NCBI RefSeq assembly: GCF_026586625.1
Contig: NZ_JAODIW010000006.1
Span: 630,927 to 694,926 of the forward strand
Source of the DNA: Halobium salinum
GTDB taxonomy: Archaea; Halobacteriota; Halobacteria; Halobacteriales; Haloferacaceae
Direction of reading: 5' to 3'
DNA length: 64,000 nt
Shown: positions 53,881 through 62,948 of the stretch, piece by piece
Position numbering within the stretch: position 1 is the stretch's first letter
Layout: every line of letters starts with the position of its first letter
The notes under the pieces: generated by a model
The model's database searches: none
What the model saw: the letters and a program-made list of their open reading frames with translations, nothing else
What the model was told of the DNA's origin: nothing
Program-made: the position numbers and the translations under genes

Positions 53881-54551
53881 CCGACGAGCGCACCGTGCTC
53901 GCCGTTGGTGCACACCCGGACGACGAGGTGCTCGGACCGGGGGCGACCCTGGCGAAACACGCCGCCGTTGGCGACGACGTCCACCTCCTCGTCGTCACGG
54001 AGGGGGCTACCCAGCAGTACGACGACCGGTCAATCGTCGAGCGGAAGCGTAAGGAGACGCGGGCCTGCGCCGACCGTCTCGGCGCCCGCTCCGTCCGGTT
54101 CGGCGACCTGCCGGACATGATGCTCGACGACGTGCCCCACGTGGAGGTCAACCAGGTGATTGAGGACGCTGTCGACGACCTCTCGCCCGACGTGGTCTAC
54201 ACCCACGCTGCGACCGACGTGAACCTCGACCATACTGCGGTCCACGAGTCGACGCTGGTCGCCACCCGACCCGGGTCGGGCGTGGAGCGTGTGCTCGCCT
54301 ACGAGGTCCCTTCCTCGACCGACTGGGCCCCGGGAGCGGGCTATTTCGATCCGACGACGTACGTCGACGTGACCGATCGCATCGATACGAAGATCGAAGC
54401 GTTTGCGGCCTACGAAACCGAAACCCGCGAGTTCCCGCACCCTCGCTCTGAGCGAGCCATTCGTGCGTGGGCGACGGCACGGGGCGGCGCCGCCGGGTCC
54501 GAGGCCGCTGAAGCGTTCGAACTGCTGGTTGAGCGGAGGCTGACCCCGTGA
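53877..54551 (+). CDS. PIG-L (LmbE)-family N-deacetylase
   Basis: 224 residues. Zinc-site motif AVGAHPDDEVLGPGATLAKH at 8-27 (His-Pro-Asp-Asp) and the later VYTHAATDVNLDHTAVHEST near 103-122. The family removes N-acetyl groups from GlcNAc-containing substrates. Overlaps neuB by ATGA and neuC by GTGA, so it is made together with both; it probably deacetylates an intermediate of the nonulosonate, freeing an amine for another acyl group. Confidence 0.9.
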   Translation: MTDERTVLAVGAHPDDEVLGPGATLAKHAAVGDDVHLLVVTEGATQQYDDRSIVERKRKETRACADRLGARSVRFGDLPDMMLDDVPHVEVNQVIEDAVDDLSPDVVYTHAATDVNLDHTAVHESTLVATRPGSGVERVLAYEVPSSTDWAPGAGYFDPTTYVDVTDRIDTKIEAFAAYETETREFPHPRSERAIRAWATARGGAAGSEAAEAFELLVERRLTP

Positions 54552-55726
54552 GCGGTTCCGAGAGGACCCGCCGAATCGCCGTCGTCACCGGCACCCGTGC
54601 AGAGTATGGCCTACTGAAACCGGGGATGGACGCGCTCCGGGATGCAAACGACATTGAGTTGCAGGTCGTCGTCACCGGGATGCACCTCTCGCCGGCTCAC
54701 GGCACCACCGTGAACGACCTCGTCGCCGACGGTTTCGAGGTGGACCGTGAGGTGTACATGCAACTCGCGGGCGACACCGGGCGGTCGATGGCGAAGTCCC
54801 TTGGTGTCGGTACCTCCGGGATGGCTGAGGCGCTCGGTGACCTCGACCCCGACCTCGTCCTCGTGCTCGGCGACCGTGACGAGGCACTCGCGGCCGGACT
54901 CGCGGCTGTCCACATGAACGTCCCCGTCGCGCACGTCCACGGCGGCGACTCAATGGGCGGTGCTATCATCGACGACTCCATCCGCCATGCGCTGACGAAG
55001 TTCGCCCACCTCCACTTCCCCGCCTCCGAACGCTCACACGAACGCATCCTGAAGCTCGGCGAGGAGCCGTGGCGTGTCACTACCGTCGGTGCACCTGGAC
55101 TCGACGCCGTTCTGGCCGGGGAGTTCAGCGACCCCAGCGAGGTCCGCGCCAGCCTCAACCTCGACCCAGTACGTCCACTCGCGCTCGTCGTCCAACACCC
55201 GGTGACGACCCGGCCCGACGAGGCGGGCGCACAGATGCGCGAGACGCTCGCCGCCGTCGACTCGTTCGACGTACGGCCCGTCGTGGTCCACCCCAATAGC
55301 GATGCCGGATCGGAGCGTATCGTCGCGGTCATCGAGGAACGGCGGGCATTCGACGAGAGTGAGGGCCTCGTCGCTTTCCGCAGCCTCCCCCGGCGAGACT
55401 ACCTCGGGCTGATGGCCGCTGCGGAAGTCATGGTCGGCAACTCGAGCAGCGCGATCATCGAGGCGCCCTCTCTCGACCTTCCGGTCGTCGACGTAGGGCC
55501 TCGCCAAGCGGGTCGCGAACGAGCGGACCACACCCTCTCGGTCCCCCACGACCGGGAGGCGATCGAGTCGGCGCTGGAACGCTGTCTTCACGACGCGCCC
55601 CACCGTGAGACGGTCGCTGCCGCCTCCAACCCCTACGACTACGGTGGCGCAGGTAACCGTATCGCCGAGCGGCTTCGCACGGTCGAACTGGGCGAGAGAC
55701 TGTTGCGCAAGCGCCTCACGTTCTGA
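54548..55726 (+). CDS. neuC: hydrolysing UDP-HexNAc 2-epimerase
   Basis: 392 residues. VVTGTRAEYGLLKPGMDALR at 12-31, LVLGDRDEALAAGLAAVHMN near 99-118, HVHGGDSMGGAIIDDSIRHA near 124-143 (LegG/NeuC signature) and MVGNSSSAIIEAPSLDLPVV near 295-314. It removes UDP and inverts C2, giving ManNAc or its 2,4-diamino-6-deoxy analogue for NeuB. Which one cannot be read from the sequence; no UDP-GlcNAc 4,6-dehydratase is in the window. Confidence 0.92.
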   Translation: MSGSERTRRIAVVTGTRAEYGLLKPGMDALRDANDIELQVVVTGMHLSPAHGTTVNDLVADGFEVDREVYMQLAGDTGRSMAKSLGVGTSGMAEALGDLDPDLVLVLGDRDEALAAGLAAVHMNVPVAHVHGGDSMGGAIIDDSIRHALTKFAHLHFPASERSHERILKLGEEPWRVTTVGAPGLDAVLAGEFSDPSEVRASLNLDPVRPLALVVQHPVTTRPDEAGAQMRETLAAVDSFDVRPVVVHPNSDAGSERIVAVIEERRAFDESEGLVAFRSLPRRDYLGLMAAAEVMVGNSSSAIIEAPSLDLPVVDVGPRQAGRERADHTLSVPHDREAIESALERCLHDAPHRETVAAASNPYDYGGAGNRIAERLRTVELGERLLRKRLTF

Positions 55727-55844
55727 GTTCCGCGGCTCGCCGGTCGGCTGGGTCACCGTTGGTGCACCCTACGCTTTCGCTGTGGTGCGTCCCCGCCGCT
55801 GAAAGGGCCACTTCTTTGATTCCCCGTCCCGTCGTATCACTCCC

Positions 55845-56816
55845 ATGCGAGTCGTCTTCGTCACCCGCAACGACCTCGGGCTGGCCTGTCTGGAGGAACT
55901 CGTCGACCTCGGCGCCGACGTGCGAGCGGTGTTCACCCGCCCAGAACGAGCGAACATCTCCGACCAGACGGACCTTTCCTCGTTCGCGGAGCGCCACGGC
56001 GTGGGTTATCACGAGACGGAGGAGCTAAACACAGAGGAGGAGTGCGCTCGCCTCGCGAGCTACGACCCGGAATTGCTGTTCGTCGTTGGCTGGTCACGAT
56101 TGGTCGACCGTGAGGTCATCGAGACCGCCTCCGTCGCGACGCTTGGAATGCACCCCGCTCCGCTCCCTCGCGGCCGCGGCCGCGCACCCATCGCATGGAA
56201 TCTCATCAAGGGGCTCGACGAGACTGCGCTGTCGTTCTTCCACCTCGTCGAGGAGGCCGACGCCGGCGACCTCGTCGGGCAGCATCGCATCCCTATCTTC
56301 CCAACAGACGACGCTGCCTCGCTGTACGCGAAGGTCGTCGACGCTGGTCGGGCACTCGTCCGCGAACACTTCCCTCGGTTCGAGTCGGGCGAGGTCCCAC
56401 GGACCCCACAGAACGACGACGAAGCCACGTGGTGGCCGAAGCGCTCCCCACAGCACGGGTTGGTGGACTGGAACCAGTCGCCAGGGAAGATTCACGACTG
56501 GATTCGGGGACAGAGTCGACCGTATCCCGGCGCGTTCTCGCATCTCCCGGCACTCAATCACGACGCGGACGGGGCGGGGACACTAGTGACGTTCTGGAGT
56601 ACCTCGCCGCCGTCGGGGGAACGAGCGTTCGGTCACCCCGGGGAGATCGCGTACCGTGATGGGGGACGCCTCGGCGTGTACTGCTTCGAAGGGGCTCTTG
56701 AACTCACCGAACTGCAGGTCGGAAACGACGAACCGATACCGGCGGGCGAGTTAGTCGAGCGATACGACGTGGGACTCGGCGTTCGCTTCGTAAACGCACG
56801 GGACCAGATCAACTAA
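55845..56816 (+). CDS. formyltransferase-family enzyme with altered active site
   Basis: 323 residues. Folate-type formyltransferase fold: VVFVTRNDLGLACLEELVDL near the start, ATLGMHPAPLPRGRGRAPIA near 100-119, EEADAGDLVGQHRIPI near 143-158 with the conserved Asp, and a C-terminal OB-like part (WWPKRSPQHGLVDWNQSPGK). The usual N-x-H of sugar or Met-tRNA formyltransferases reads G-M-H here, so the catalytic Asn is absent. It may formylate a sugar amine by a modified mechanism or transfer another group. 118 bp after neuC, likely with its own promoter. Confidence 0.82.
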   Translation: MRVVFVTRNDLGLACLEELVDLGADVRAVFTRPERANISDQTDLSSFAERHGVGYHETEELNTEEECARLASYDPELLFVVGWSRLVDREVIETASVATLGMHPAPLPRGRGRAPIAWNLIKGLDETALSFFHLVEEADAGDLVGQHRIPIFPTDDAASLYAKVVDAGRALVREHFPRFESGEVPRTPQNDDEATWWPKRSPQHGLVDWNQSPGKIHDWIRGQSRPYPGAFSHLPALNHDADGAGTLVTFWSTSPPSGERAFGHPGEIAYRDGGRLGVYCFEGALELTELQVGNDEPIPAGELVERYDVGLGVRFVNARDQIN

Positions 56817-56872
56817 CTCGCTCCGTTCAGTCCTGCCGACGGGCCCGAGGGAAAGAGTGGATCGCACGACTC

Positions 56873-57000
56873 TCTTGACGTCCTCCCTCGACTGAAGGTC
56901 GGGAGATTCCCGACCACACCGCGCGTTGGGATGTTACGGTCTACGATAAGGTCAGTCCTTTCGTGGTGAACGATCCGCTCTCGCGGTCGAACTGGGAGAC
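56873..57000 (-). ncRNA. candidate reRNA (omega RNA) at the TnpB right end
   Basis: In TnpB systems the guide RNA overlaps the 3' end of tnpB and the right-end hairpin, with the guide read from flanking DNA. The matching place here is the end of tnpB plus the 56897-56915 hairpin, on the minus strand. Inferred from position and hairpin only; TnpB itself is broken. Confidence 0.3.
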
Positions 57001-58216
57001 CGAGGGCTGCGCCAACCAGCCGTTACTCCTATCGTTCGCAGGATTCGGAGGTACTTGTTTTAACTTCCGGCCGATGTTCTCCGCCCCGTTTACGTCTGCG
57101 TTCGCCACAGTTCCACACGACTCACAGACGTACAACCCGCGCTCCACCTGGTTCGCGCCCCGCTCTTGCTCACAGCATGAACACGATTTCGACGTTCCTC
57201 GCTCATCCTTCTTCTCGACCTCGATGCCCGCCATCTCTGCCTTGTACGTGAGCAGGCCGGTGAATCGGTCGAACGCCCACCCGTGCAGGTCGAGATTCCC
57301 GTGTTTGCCCAGTTCTTCACCTCGCCATCCTCGTCTTCACGAATCCCCGGGAGATTCCCAATTGCGATTTTTCCCACGCCTTCTTGGACGCACCGCTCGA
57401 CGAGGTGTTTCGAGAGTGCGTGGAAGTAGTGTGTTCGACGGTTCGACCACGTTTCATGCAACTGAGTTGCCCGATCTGAAGACGACTCATCGCACTGTGC
57501 GATGTGCTTGCCGAAGTAGTACCCGTCCTCTTTCAGACAGCCAAGTGGGTACAGTTCTGCGTGTTCGTCCTCGTAGGCGAACGTAGCGAACGTACACACC
57601 CCCAGGTCGATACCGACTGTAGACTCGTCGGGCGATTCAGACACTTCGAGTTTGACTCGGCAGACGAAGTGCAGTTCCCATTTATCGCCAGTCCACACCG
57701 CGCGAACTTGTTAAACGTGTTCGACCGTCGAGAGGTTCAGCCCCGGGCGAATCTGGCACTCACAGAGGATGAATTCACTCCAGTAGTCTTTGGTGTTCTG
57801 GCCTTGCGAGAGCCGGACACAGTTATGCGCAGTATCGGGTTTGAACCCGGCGTCTTTGAATGTAGTCGTACTGCGTGGGTGTTTGTTTGTGTGTTTTTGG
57901 TAGCCGGGTGGATTGGCTCGGGTGTCTTCGCTCAAGCGTTTGCCGTACCAGCTGTGGAACGCTTCAGTGAGTTCTTGCAGAAGTCGCTGACTTGACTGCG
58001 AGTACAGGTCATCATAGCGTTCGTGGGTTTTCAGGTACGATATGAGCTCGTCGTGCTCTGGAATGTAGCTGGGTTCGTCCCAGACGCGGTGGATGGTCCA
58101 GAGACCGACGTTCCAGAGTTTTGACCAAGAGAATCCAAGGGCGTCAAGGTCGTCACCGAATTGCGAGCGGTTTCGAATACTCGCTTTAGGATGTGGTTGA
58201 CGGCCTTGTTCGCCAT
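56941..58216 (-). pseudogene. tnpB: TnpB (RNA-guided endonuclease) pseudogene
   Basis: Starts MANKAVNHILKRVFETARNS. It shifts frame near 58165 to QFGDDLDALGFSWSKLWNVG, meets TAA at 57711, continues QVRAVWTGDKWELHFVC and STVGIDLGVCTFATF (RuvC Asp) then IAIGNLPGIREDEDG. A one-base loss in a G-run near 57308 moves the frame to WGKHGNLDLHGWAFDRFTGL, followed by the zinc finger SCSCCEQERGANQ with CESCGTVANADVNGAENI (last Asp). Two frameshifts and one nonsense change, so no active nuclease. Confidence 0.8.
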
Positions 58217-58412
58217 ACGAAACTGTGTAGCCGGTATTACTTGCGAGTACCGGTGAGGAGGCGTGGAATATCCGGCGGGAGTGTCGCCGAGTGTCTGGTT
58301 CGAACCTTGTCGGATTCATCCCCTGACTGAAGTCTGGGGCTTTCTCCTCAAGCTTCTCTAACGGTCCATTATCCGACAGTACGTTTACAGTCGACGGCGT
58401 CGATGACGGTCC

Positions 58413-59462
58413 ATGGCAGACCTCGTTCTCGTCGGCTATGGGTCGGTCGGCCGGACGCATGCGGCGGTCGCGGCCGAGCGAAGGCACGACCTGTTCATCA
58501 TCGACGCGAGTCCGAACGCACGCGATCGAGCGCGGAGGGAGTATCCCGATGCGACCATCGTGTCGACACTCTCCGACCTCGACGGGTTGGTGTCGGCGTG
58601 GGAGAAGATCGCGGCTATCGTCGCGACGTGGGCGCCAACACACCACGAGTACTTCCACGAACTGGTTGACCGCGGCGTCCGGCGCGTTCTCTGCGAAAAG
58701 CCTCTCGCGAACTCGCTCGCAAACGCACACGCGATGTGCGAACGCGCCGACAACGAGGGGGTCAGGCTCCTCGCCGGCCACCTCTTCCGGTACTCCACGT
58801 TAGTCGATGATATCGAGTCGTGGGCGAGCGAGTACGACCTCGGCGACCCCGTCCGATTCGCGTCGACCGGCGGCGCTGTCGGACTCGTCAACAACGGCGT
58901 TCACTTCGCGGACCTAGCGTACAGCCTCTTCGACTCAACACCGTCGTCGGTCGTCAGCACGGCCCGAAGCGACCCGATAAACCCGCGATCCGACGACCTC
59001 AAATACTTCGGGGGAACAAGCATCCTCAGTTTCCCGGACGCGCGTGAGGCTGTACTCTCTTACTCCAACCGCTCTAGTGTGGGTCCGGACACGCGAATCG
59101 ACTACCGTGACGCAGTCATCACGATAGACGACACGTTCCACGTCTCGATTCGACATCGGTCGCCGGAGGATCTCAAGGAGTTTCCGGCCATCACCCGATA
59201 CGGTGGTGCGTCGGAAGAACTATACAGCACACAGAATCCCTTCGGCGACGAACACCTCTACGCTGCCGGTCACGACGTGCTGTTCGCCCGTGCACACGAG
59301 GACCTGCTTGGCGACGGTTGTCCACAGGCACCCGGGCCGATCGGTCTGTCGGTGCTCCATGCGTGTATCGGGAGCCTCGTCTCCGCTGCGGAGGAGGAGT
59401 CGGTAAGCCTCCCCATCTCGCAGGGGAGCGAGTACTGGCAGCGCAAGTGGGCGTACAACTGA
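58413..59462 (+). CDS. Gfo/Idh/MocA-family oxidoreductase
   Basis: 349 residues. Rossmann LVLVGYGSVGRTHAAVAAER at 4-23, WAPTHHEYFHELVDRG near 74 and VLCEKPLANSLANAHAMCER near 92-111 (Lys of EKP). The C-terminal domain includes VRFASTGGAVGLVNNGVHFA near 148-167. It probably dehydrogenates or epimerises a sugar nucleotide or acyl sugar of the nonulosonate cassette. TATA-like GTTTACA lies about 27 nt before the ATG; the next gene follows 12 bp after its stop. Confidence 0.88.
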   Translation: MADLVLVGYGSVGRTHAAVAAERRHDLFIIDASPNARDRARREYPDATIVSTLSDLDGLVSAWEKIAAIVATWAPTHHEYFHELVDRGVRRVLCEKPLANSLANAHAMCERADNEGVRLLAGHLFRYSTLVDDIESWASEYDLGDPVRFASTGGAVGLVNNGVHFADLAYSLFDSTPSSVVSTARSDPINPRSDDLKYFGGTSILSFPDAREAVLSYSNRSSVGPDTRIDYRDAVITIDDTFHVSIRHRSPEDLKEFPAITRYGGASEELYSTQNPFGDEHLYAAGHDVLFARAHEDLLGDGCPQAPGPIGLSVLHACIGSLVSAAEEESVSLPISQGSEYWQRKWAYN

Positions 59463-59474
59463 GGCGCCGTGTCC

Positions 59475-60449
59475 ATGTCAGACCTCTCAATCGCGCTGGT
59501 CGGCAGCGGTCCCATCTCCCGATACCACGTTCCCGCGCTCGAAAGCGTCGGCCTCTCCGTAGACGCGGTAGCCTCGATGAACCCCGAGTCGGACACCGTC
59601 GACGGCCTCGCCGCGATGTTCGGAATCGACCGGACGTACCGAGGGGACGGGTGGGAAAACATATTCGAGGGCCGCGAGTTGGACGGGGTCGTAGTCGCGA
59701 CCCACGTCGAGGGGACACCGGAGGCGCTCCGGCGCTGTCTTGACTTGGACATCCCGGTCCTCGTCGAGAAGCCCGTAGCCTGGACTGCGGCGGCGGTCGG
59801 ATCCCTCCGGCGGGACGCACACGAGCGCGTTCTCGTCGGCTACAACCGCCGGTACTATCGGACCACCTGGGAAGCGGTGCAGTTCCTCTCGGATCACGAC
59901 CCGGTTCTGGCCACGGTTGAACTCCCGGCAGCAACAGATCTCCGTAGCTTCCTCGATATGAGCGTCCACGGTGTCGACCTGCTTCGACACCTCTTCGGCG
60001 ACCTAGAGGTGCTGGATACGCGTGAACATACTGTCGACGACGAACTCCGTGGGTTCACCGCGACTCTCCGTTCGGGTGCGGGGGACCTGGTCACGGTCGT
60101 CGGCAACTGGAACGCACCGTCGAACGTGTCGATCTCACTCGACTGCGGGGACACCCGGTTCCGGATCGAACCGTACGAACAGGCTCGAACGTATCGAGGC
60201 CTCCGAATAGAGGAACCCACGTCGGAGATACCCGTCCGCCGGTATATCCCGAGGGAAGTTGATTCGACGGACTTGGAACCGGTTGACTTCGAGTACAAGC
60301 CCGGCTTCCACCGGCAGGCACGTGCGTTCAGGCGGGTCGTCGAAGGCGACTCGGTGAGCGAACCGACCGCGACGCTCCGAGACGCTGAGCGAGCCTTGCG
60401 GCTCTGTGAGTCGCTCCTCCCCGGCCACCTCCCGTTACGGGGCCCGTGA
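59475..60449 (+). CDS. Gfo/Idh/MocA-family oxidoreductase
   Basis: 324 residues. LSIALVGSGPISRYHVPALE at 4-23 (GxGxxS variant of the NAD loop), VVATHVEGTPEALRRCLDLD and VLVEKPVAWTAAAVGSLRRD near 95-114, then YNRRYYRTTWEAVQFLSDHD. Close tandem partner of the preceding gene but a distinct subfamily, so the two probably catalyse successive steps rather than being copies. Faces the minus-strand operon tail-to-tail, 22 bp apart. Confidence 0.88.
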   Translation: MSDLSIALVGSGPISRYHVPALESVGLSVDAVASMNPESDTVDGLAAMFGIDRTYRGDGWENIFEGRELDGVVVATHVEGTPEALRRCLDLDIPVLVEKPVAWTAAAVGSLRRDAHERVLVGYNRRYYRTTWEAVQFLSDHDPVLATVELPAATDLRSFLDMSVHGVDLLRHLFGDLEVLDTREHTVDDELRGFTATLRSGAGDLVTVVGNWNAPSNVSISLDCGDTRFRIEPYEQARTYRGLRIEEPTSEIPVRRYIPREVDSTDLEPVDFEYKPGFHRQARAFRRVVEGDSVSEPTATLRDAERALRLCESLLPGHLPLRGP

Positions 60450-60471
60450 CGTTCCGTCAGCCGGGTTCGAG

Positions 60472-61266
60472 TTAGTAGGATTCGAGTGCACCGACCGCGG
60501 CGTCGTGGTTGGCCTCATCCTCATGGTGGATGTCGACTTCGACGTAGTACCGTTCGCCGTCGACCGTGACGCTCGCGTTGTCGAACGGCGGGAACGTGAG
60601 CGCTCGGAGGAGGTCGAGCAGTTCTTTAACGTTGTAGCTCGCGTCCGGGTCGAGTTCACAGAGGTCGACGAAGTCCTCCTTTACGTGGTAGCTCACTTCC
60701 GTCCCTCCGGCTTCTGCCTCGCCGTCGTCTGGGAAATCCGGCTGAGGGACGGTGTCTATCTCCCCAGTCGCTATCGCCGGCCACGTGTCCTCGAACAGGT
60801 CGATTGCGGCGGCCTCAATACGCTCGTACACGTCTTTCCCGGTGTCATCGAAGCGCGTCGGAACCTCGCGACGGGCGACGATGGGACCGGCATCGACCCC
60901 CTCGTCCATGAAGTGCAACGTTGCCCCCGCGGGTCGGTCCTCGACGATGCTCCAGACGTTCGGGTTGAACCCACGGGTCTCCGGCAGGAGGCCGGGGTGA
61001 AGGTTCAGACAACCGCGCTCGGGGACTGACAGGATCTCCGGTGGGAGGATATGGCGGAACCCGACGGCGACGACCATGTCGGGGGCGAGGCGCTCGACGA
61101 GCGGCAACTGGTCCCGTTCGGTGAGCATGGCAAGGACACGCACGTCTTTACGGTCACAGAGCCAGTCATATACCCGCTGGCCGATGTTGTTGATACCGAG
61201 AAATACGACGGTGAGCGGATTCTCCGAGGTGGGCGACCGGACGGGGTCTGTGTCTGCCCCCGTCAT
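60472..61266 (-). CDS. formyltransferase-family enzyme (canonical active site)
   Basis: 264 residues. VVFLGINNIGQRVYDWLCDR near 20-39, MVVAVGFRHILPPEILSVPE near 65-84, the catalytic-type CLNLHPGLLPETRGFNPNVW near 87-106 (Asn and His of N-x-H) and HFMDEGVDAGPIVARREVPT near 116-135 (Asp). A C-terminal part of about 60 residues follows. It likely transfers a formyl group from formyl-tetrahydrofolate to an amino sugar. Overlaps the upstream gene by 4 bp (ATGA), last gene of the minus-strand operon. Confidence 0.88.
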   Translation of the reverse strand: MTGADTDPVRSPTSENPLTVVFLGINNIGQRVYDWLCDRKDVRVLAMLTERDQLPLVERLAPDMVVAVGFRHILPPEILSVPERGCLNLHPGLLPETRGFNPNVWSIVEDRPAGATLHFMDEGVDAGPIVARREVPTRFDDTGKDVYERIEAAAIDLFEDTWPAIATGEIDTVPQPDFPDDGEAEAGGTEVSYHVKEDFVDLCELDPDASYNVKELLDLLRALTFPPFDNASVTVDGERYYVEVDIHHEDEANHDAAVGALESY

Positions 61267-62189
61267 CGGAAGTCGTCCACATCGACGGAGTTACCCGTTT
61301 CCCTCGCCCGTTTACCAGCCACTAGCGTCGCCATCACGTCCAGCGTCGCCTGCGGGTCGAGTGGGGGGTCGCCGGTTTTCACCATCCGGACGAAGTGCCA
61401 AAGAGTGCGCCGAAAGGCGGCGAAGTTATCCCGAATCGGATGATCGCTGGCTTTCTCGCTCCCGAGGAAGGACACATCGAAGACGAACGGGGCGTCGCCG
61501 AGGGCGTCTACCTGAACGAGCGTTCCATCGTCGAGAGTGACGCCGAAAGCATCGTGTGGGGCATCGAGCGCACGAACGATTTCCGGGCGGGCGTCGACGA
61601 CGCCGAGAATCGCGTCGAGCATGTGGACGCCGTAGTGGACCCAGTCGTTGATGACCGTCCCGCGGGCGACCTTCAGTTCGCCGTAGTTCGTGAGGTTCGC
61701 CCGCGGAGCGTCGAGCTCGCAGGCAAAGCGCATCCCCGAGCAAGACAACAGGCGACCGGCTTCGAGGTGCGGACGGAACGCGTCGAGATCCTCCGCGTCG
61801 AGCGCGAGGGGTTTGTCGACGAAGACGGGCGTGCCGTCCTCGAGGAAGGGGAGCGCCATCTCTGCGTGGCGCTCCGAGTCGTCCCTGAGGAGCAGGAGCG
61901 CATCGACGGTGCTCCGGAGGTCCTCGAAACTGTCGACGGCCTCTGGCACTCGCGCGGCGGCACAGAGGCGCTCCGTCTCCGCGGGGTCTTGGGTCCAGGC
62001 GTGGGTGACGCTAACACCGGGGAAGCCGAACTCCGAGGGGTCCTTCGCGGCGAGGTAGTCGTAGATAACGCCCCAATCAGAGGCGCGGAAGCCGTCGTCG
62101 GAGTAGCCGTTGACGATAGAGGCGAACGAGTACGGGTGGCCGTTGCCGGGCGTGAGTCCGACCACGCCGAGATCGAGTTGGTCGGCCAC
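61263..62189 (-). CDS. Gfo/Idh/MocA-like oxidoreductase, divergent
   Basis: 308 residues from a GTG immediately after the previous stop. The NAD loop is atypical (LGVVGLTPGNGHPYSFASIV) and the EKP motif reads VFVDKPLALDAEDLDAFRPH near 130-149. C-terminal ARGTVINDWVHYGVHMLDAI near 177-196 resembles the family's substrate domain. Either cofactor preference or activity differs from the other three copies in the window. Translationally coupled on both sides, so a member of the nonulosonate operon. Confidence 0.82.
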   Translation of the reverse strand: MADQLDLGVVGLTPGNGHPYSFASIVNGYSDDGFRASDWGVIYDYLAAKDPSEFGFPGVSVTHAWTQDPAETERLCAAARVPEAVDSFEDLRSTVDALLLLRDDSERHAEMALPFLEDGTPVFVDKPLALDAEDLDAFRPHLEAGRLLSCSGMRFACELDAPRANLTNYGELKVARGTVINDWVHYGVHMLDAILGVVDARPEIVRALDAPHDAFGVTLDDGTLVQVDALGDAPFVFDVSFLGSEKASDHPIRDNFAAFRRTLWHFVRMVKTGDPPLDPQATLDVMATLVAGKRARETGNSVDVDDFR

Positions 62190-62945
62190 TCAGAGCACCT
62201 CCTGTAGTGCGTCCGAGCCCTGGCCCTGCTCCCACCGAATGTCGCCCAAGTCGGGGAAGAGCGGGATCTCGTAGCCGAGCCAGAAGAACCCGCCCGTCGG
62301 CCCGCCCTCAGGGAGCGTGAGGAGGTAGTCTGCGGTCGGGTGGCATTCTGCGGGGTCGAGCGGTCCGTTTGGCGCCATTTCCGTCTCACACGGCCCGGGG
62401 CTCATCAAGTTGATCTTCACGTTCGTGCTGGCGTATTCCTTAGCCGTAATGACCGTCATCGCGTTGAGCGCGGCCTTCGACGAGGTGTACGGGACGGTCC
62501 CCGACGGGCAGTCGATTGGCGCCCCGGAAGTGACGTTGACGACCCGTCCAAAGCCGGTATCGGCCATCCGTGGGACGAGTTCCTGCATCAGCACGAACGG
62601 CGCGAGAGCGTTGACGCGCATTGAGTACAGCACGTCCTCGGGGTCGAGTTCGGTGAGTGGTCCGCCCACGTTCACGCCCGCGTTGTTAACGAGGTAGGGG
62701 ATAGGGCCGAACTCGTCGATCAGGCCGCGAATCGTCTCTCGGGTTCCTTCGAGGTCCGAGAGGTCGAGTTTGCGGGGCGTTACCGAATCGACCTCGGCGA
62801 ACTCTTCTTCCATTCGGTCGATGCGGCGGGCAAGCGCGAGGACGTGATACCCTTCGTCCACAGCGAGATGTTCTACGAGCGAGCGGCCGATTCCGCTGCT
62901 TGCACCCGTTACGACGATCGTCTTCAGTTTGGTGGTTCCTCTCAT
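62190..62945 (-). CDS. short-chain dehydrogenase/reductase
   Basis: 251 residues. TIVVTGASSGIGRSLVEHLA near 9-28, LVNNAGVNVGG near 85, and the catalytic VNVTSGAPIDCPSGTVPYTS-S-K near 137-157 (Ser, Tyr, Lys present). A complete SDR; substrate presumably a keto sugar in the cassette. Adjoins the CMP-sugar synthetase upstream by 3 bp and the GTG of the next gene downstream. Confidence 0.88.
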   Translation of the reverse strand: MRGTTKLKTIVVTGASSGIGRSLVEHLAVDEGYHVLALARRIDRMEEEFAEVDSVTPRKLDLSDLEGTRETIRGLIDEFGPIPYLVNNAGVNVGGPLTELDPEDVLYSMRVNALAPFVLMQELVPRMADTGFGRVVNVTSGAPIDCPSGTVPYTSSKAALNAMTVITAKEYASTNVKINLMSPGPCETEMAPNGPLDPAECHPTADYLLTLPEGGPTGGFFWLGYEIPLFPDLGDIRWEQGQGSDALQEVL

Positions 62946-62948
62946 GAA

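Larger units (their letters stand above)
56873..58360 (-). mobile_element. IS200/IS605-group, TnpB-only element (IS1341 type)
   Basis: Single defective tnpB flanked by subterminal hairpins: left-end CCCCTGACTGAAGTCTGGGG at 58320-58339 and right-end GGTCGGGAGATTCCCGACC at 56897-56915, the hairpin types seen on haloarchaeal TnpB-only elements. No TIR and no tnpA. Boundaries are estimated to within about 20 bp. It interrupts the nonulosonate cassette between the formyltransferase and a Gfo/Idh gene without damaging either. Confidence 0.7.

Noticed and set aside
57711-58781. 356-codon minus-strand frame as an intact protein
   Set aside because: It is the middle part of a frameshifted tnpB plus non-coding upstream sequence, not a gene of its own.
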